5,407 bases of DNA from positions 1 to 5,407 of the forward strand of contig NZ_JAIOSW010000177.1 in NCBI RefSeq assembly GCF_021107415.1, in the 5' to 3' direction. Positions 4,740 through 5,407 of this stretch are shown piece by piece. A program made the translations under genes and the position numbers. The notes beneath the pieces are model-generated. The model had not been told where the DNA came from. It saw nothing but the letters and a program-made list of their open reading frames with translations, and searched no databases. This DNA comes from Desulfobacula sp. (GTDB taxonomy: Bacteria > Desulfobacterota > Desulfobacteria > Desulfobacterales > Desulfobacteraceae). The first letter of the stretch is position 1. Each line of letters opens with the position of its first letter.

Positions 4740-5407
4740 ATGAAGAACGTAACATCAGGAATTCAAAAGTTGAAAGTACTGCTTTTAGGGCTGCTGTTGC
4801 TTTCATTTTCATCCATGGCCTTTGCAACTGACCTTACCATGTTCTATCCTGTTGCAGTGGGCGGCCCACTGACAAAACTGGTGGACAAGCTGGTTCAGGA
4901 CTTTGAAGCAGAAAATCCGGATATCTCTGTAAAAGCCATTTATTCCGGGAATTATTCCGATACCATGACCAAGGCGATGACCTCACTCAAAGGCGGAAAT
5001 CCTCCCCATATTTCCGTGATCCTTTCTACTGAAATTTTTACGCTTATTGACAATGATGCTATCCTGCCCTTTGATGATCTGGTGACAACCACTGAAGAAA
5101 AACAATGGCTTGACAGTTTCTATCCGGCTTTGATGGAAAACAGCAGAACCGGCGGTAAAACCTGGAGCATTCCGTTCCAGAGATCTACCATTGTCATGTA
5201 TTATAACAAGGACGCCTTCAGAAAAGCCGGTCTTGATCCTGAAGACCCCCCGGCAACCTGGGAAGAACTGGTCGAAACGGGGAAGAAACTTGTCACAAAG
5301 GATGCCGCGGGCAAGGTGACTCAATGGGGTCTGGAAATTCCTTCCACAGGATATCCCTACTGGATGTTCGGAGCATTGTGCCGACAGAACGGCGAGGTTC
5401 TGATGAA
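4740..5407 (+). CDS. ABC transporter periplasmic substrate-binding protein, UgpB-like, 3' truncated by window edge
   Basis: The frame is open from ATG 4740 to the right edge (222 residues; family members have about 400-450). Residues 1-29 are a Sec signal peptide: K2, K10 and K12, a leucine-rich core (VLLLGLLLLSF) and an AFA cleavage site before T30, so the mature protein is periplasmic. The rest is an extracellular solute-binding protein family 1 domain: LVQDFEAENPDISV (51-64), YSGNYSDTM (68-76), WSIPFQRSTIVMYYNKDAF (142-160) and RKAGLDPEDPPATWEEL (161-177). The last two stretches resemble, from memory, E. coli UgpB, which binds glycerol 3-phosphate and glycerophosphodiesters. The acidic ligand residue of UgpB's VYEVG segment appears to be Ser96 here, so the substrate may differ. 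Position downstream of the LacI-type gene suggests one operon, with permease and ATPase genes likely off the right edge. A leftward ORF inside is a shadow. Confidence 0.92.
   Translation, partial: MKNVTSGIQKLKVLLLGLLLLSFSSMAFATDLTMFYPVAVGGPLTKLVDKLVQDFEAENPDISVKAIYSGNYSDTMTKAMTSLKGGNPPHISVILSTEIFTLIDNDAILPFDDLVTTTEEKQWLDSFYPALMENSRTGGKTWSIPFQRSTIVMYYNKDAFRKAGLDPEDPPATWEELVETGKKLVTKDAAGKVTQWGLEIPSTGYPYWMFGALCRQNGEVLM

Noticed and set aside
4201..4827. Leftward ORFs at 4201-4455 and 4567-4827
   Set aside because: The first lies within the LacI-type gene; the second spans the repressor's end, the gap and the signal-peptide region of the binding protein. Neither shows domain content.
4983..5324. 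Leftward ORF of 113 codons opposite the binding-protein gene
   Set aside because: It is a shadow of a well-supported secreted binding protein, with no ribosome site or family resemblance noted.

Overview
The window looks like part of a chromosome of a Gram-negative proteobacterium, most likely a Desulfobacterota (deltaproteobacterial) lineage. This is an inference from the style of the sigma-54 activator's C-terminus (a Fis-type helix followed by an IPFGR-like tail), the moderate GC content, E. coli-like -35/-10 boxes, strong GGAGG-type ribosome binding sites and a classical Sec signal peptide on a periplasmic binding protein. No rRNA, tRNA, CRISPR array, insertion sequence or clear rho-independent terminator was seen.

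Layout. (1) Bases 2-709 hold the C-terminal half of a sigma-54-dependent transcriptional activator that begins left of the window. (2) After a 183-bp AT-rich gap with promoter-like boxes and a dyad next to the ribosome binding site come two rightward genes: a small antibiotic-biosynthesis-monooxygenase-fold protein (893-1213) and a glycerophosphodiester phosphodiesterase (1235-2050). They lie in the same reading frame and are separated by a single TAA. (3) A 98-bp convergent gap rich in AT palindromes separates them from a leftward gene (2149-3438) for a two-domain protein: an unrecognised N-terminal half and a C-terminal metallo-beta-lactamase hydrolase domain of RNase Z/phosphodiesterase style. 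(4) The 155-bp divergent region (3439-3593) holds two back-to-back promoters, each with a near-identical 14-bp LacI-type operator (TGTAAA-YG-TTTACA) at its start point. (5) Rightward from there are a LacI/GalR repressor (3594-4598) and, after a 141-bp gap with direct and inverted repeats, the start of a UgpB-like ABC-transporter substrate-binding protein (from 4740, cut by the right edge).

How it may work together. The LacI-type protein probably represses its own operon (repressor plus ABC uptake genes, continuing off the right edge) and the divergent hydrolase through the twin operators. A UgpB-like binding protein, a cytoplasmic glycerophosphodiesterase and a metallo-hydrolase of phosphodiesterase type within 4 kb suggest a substrate-induced uptake and breakdown module for a glycerophosphodiester or related phospho-polyol or sugar. 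The operators and domain calls are read directly from the sequence; the substrate and the inclusion of the 893-2050 gene pair in the same regulon are inference.
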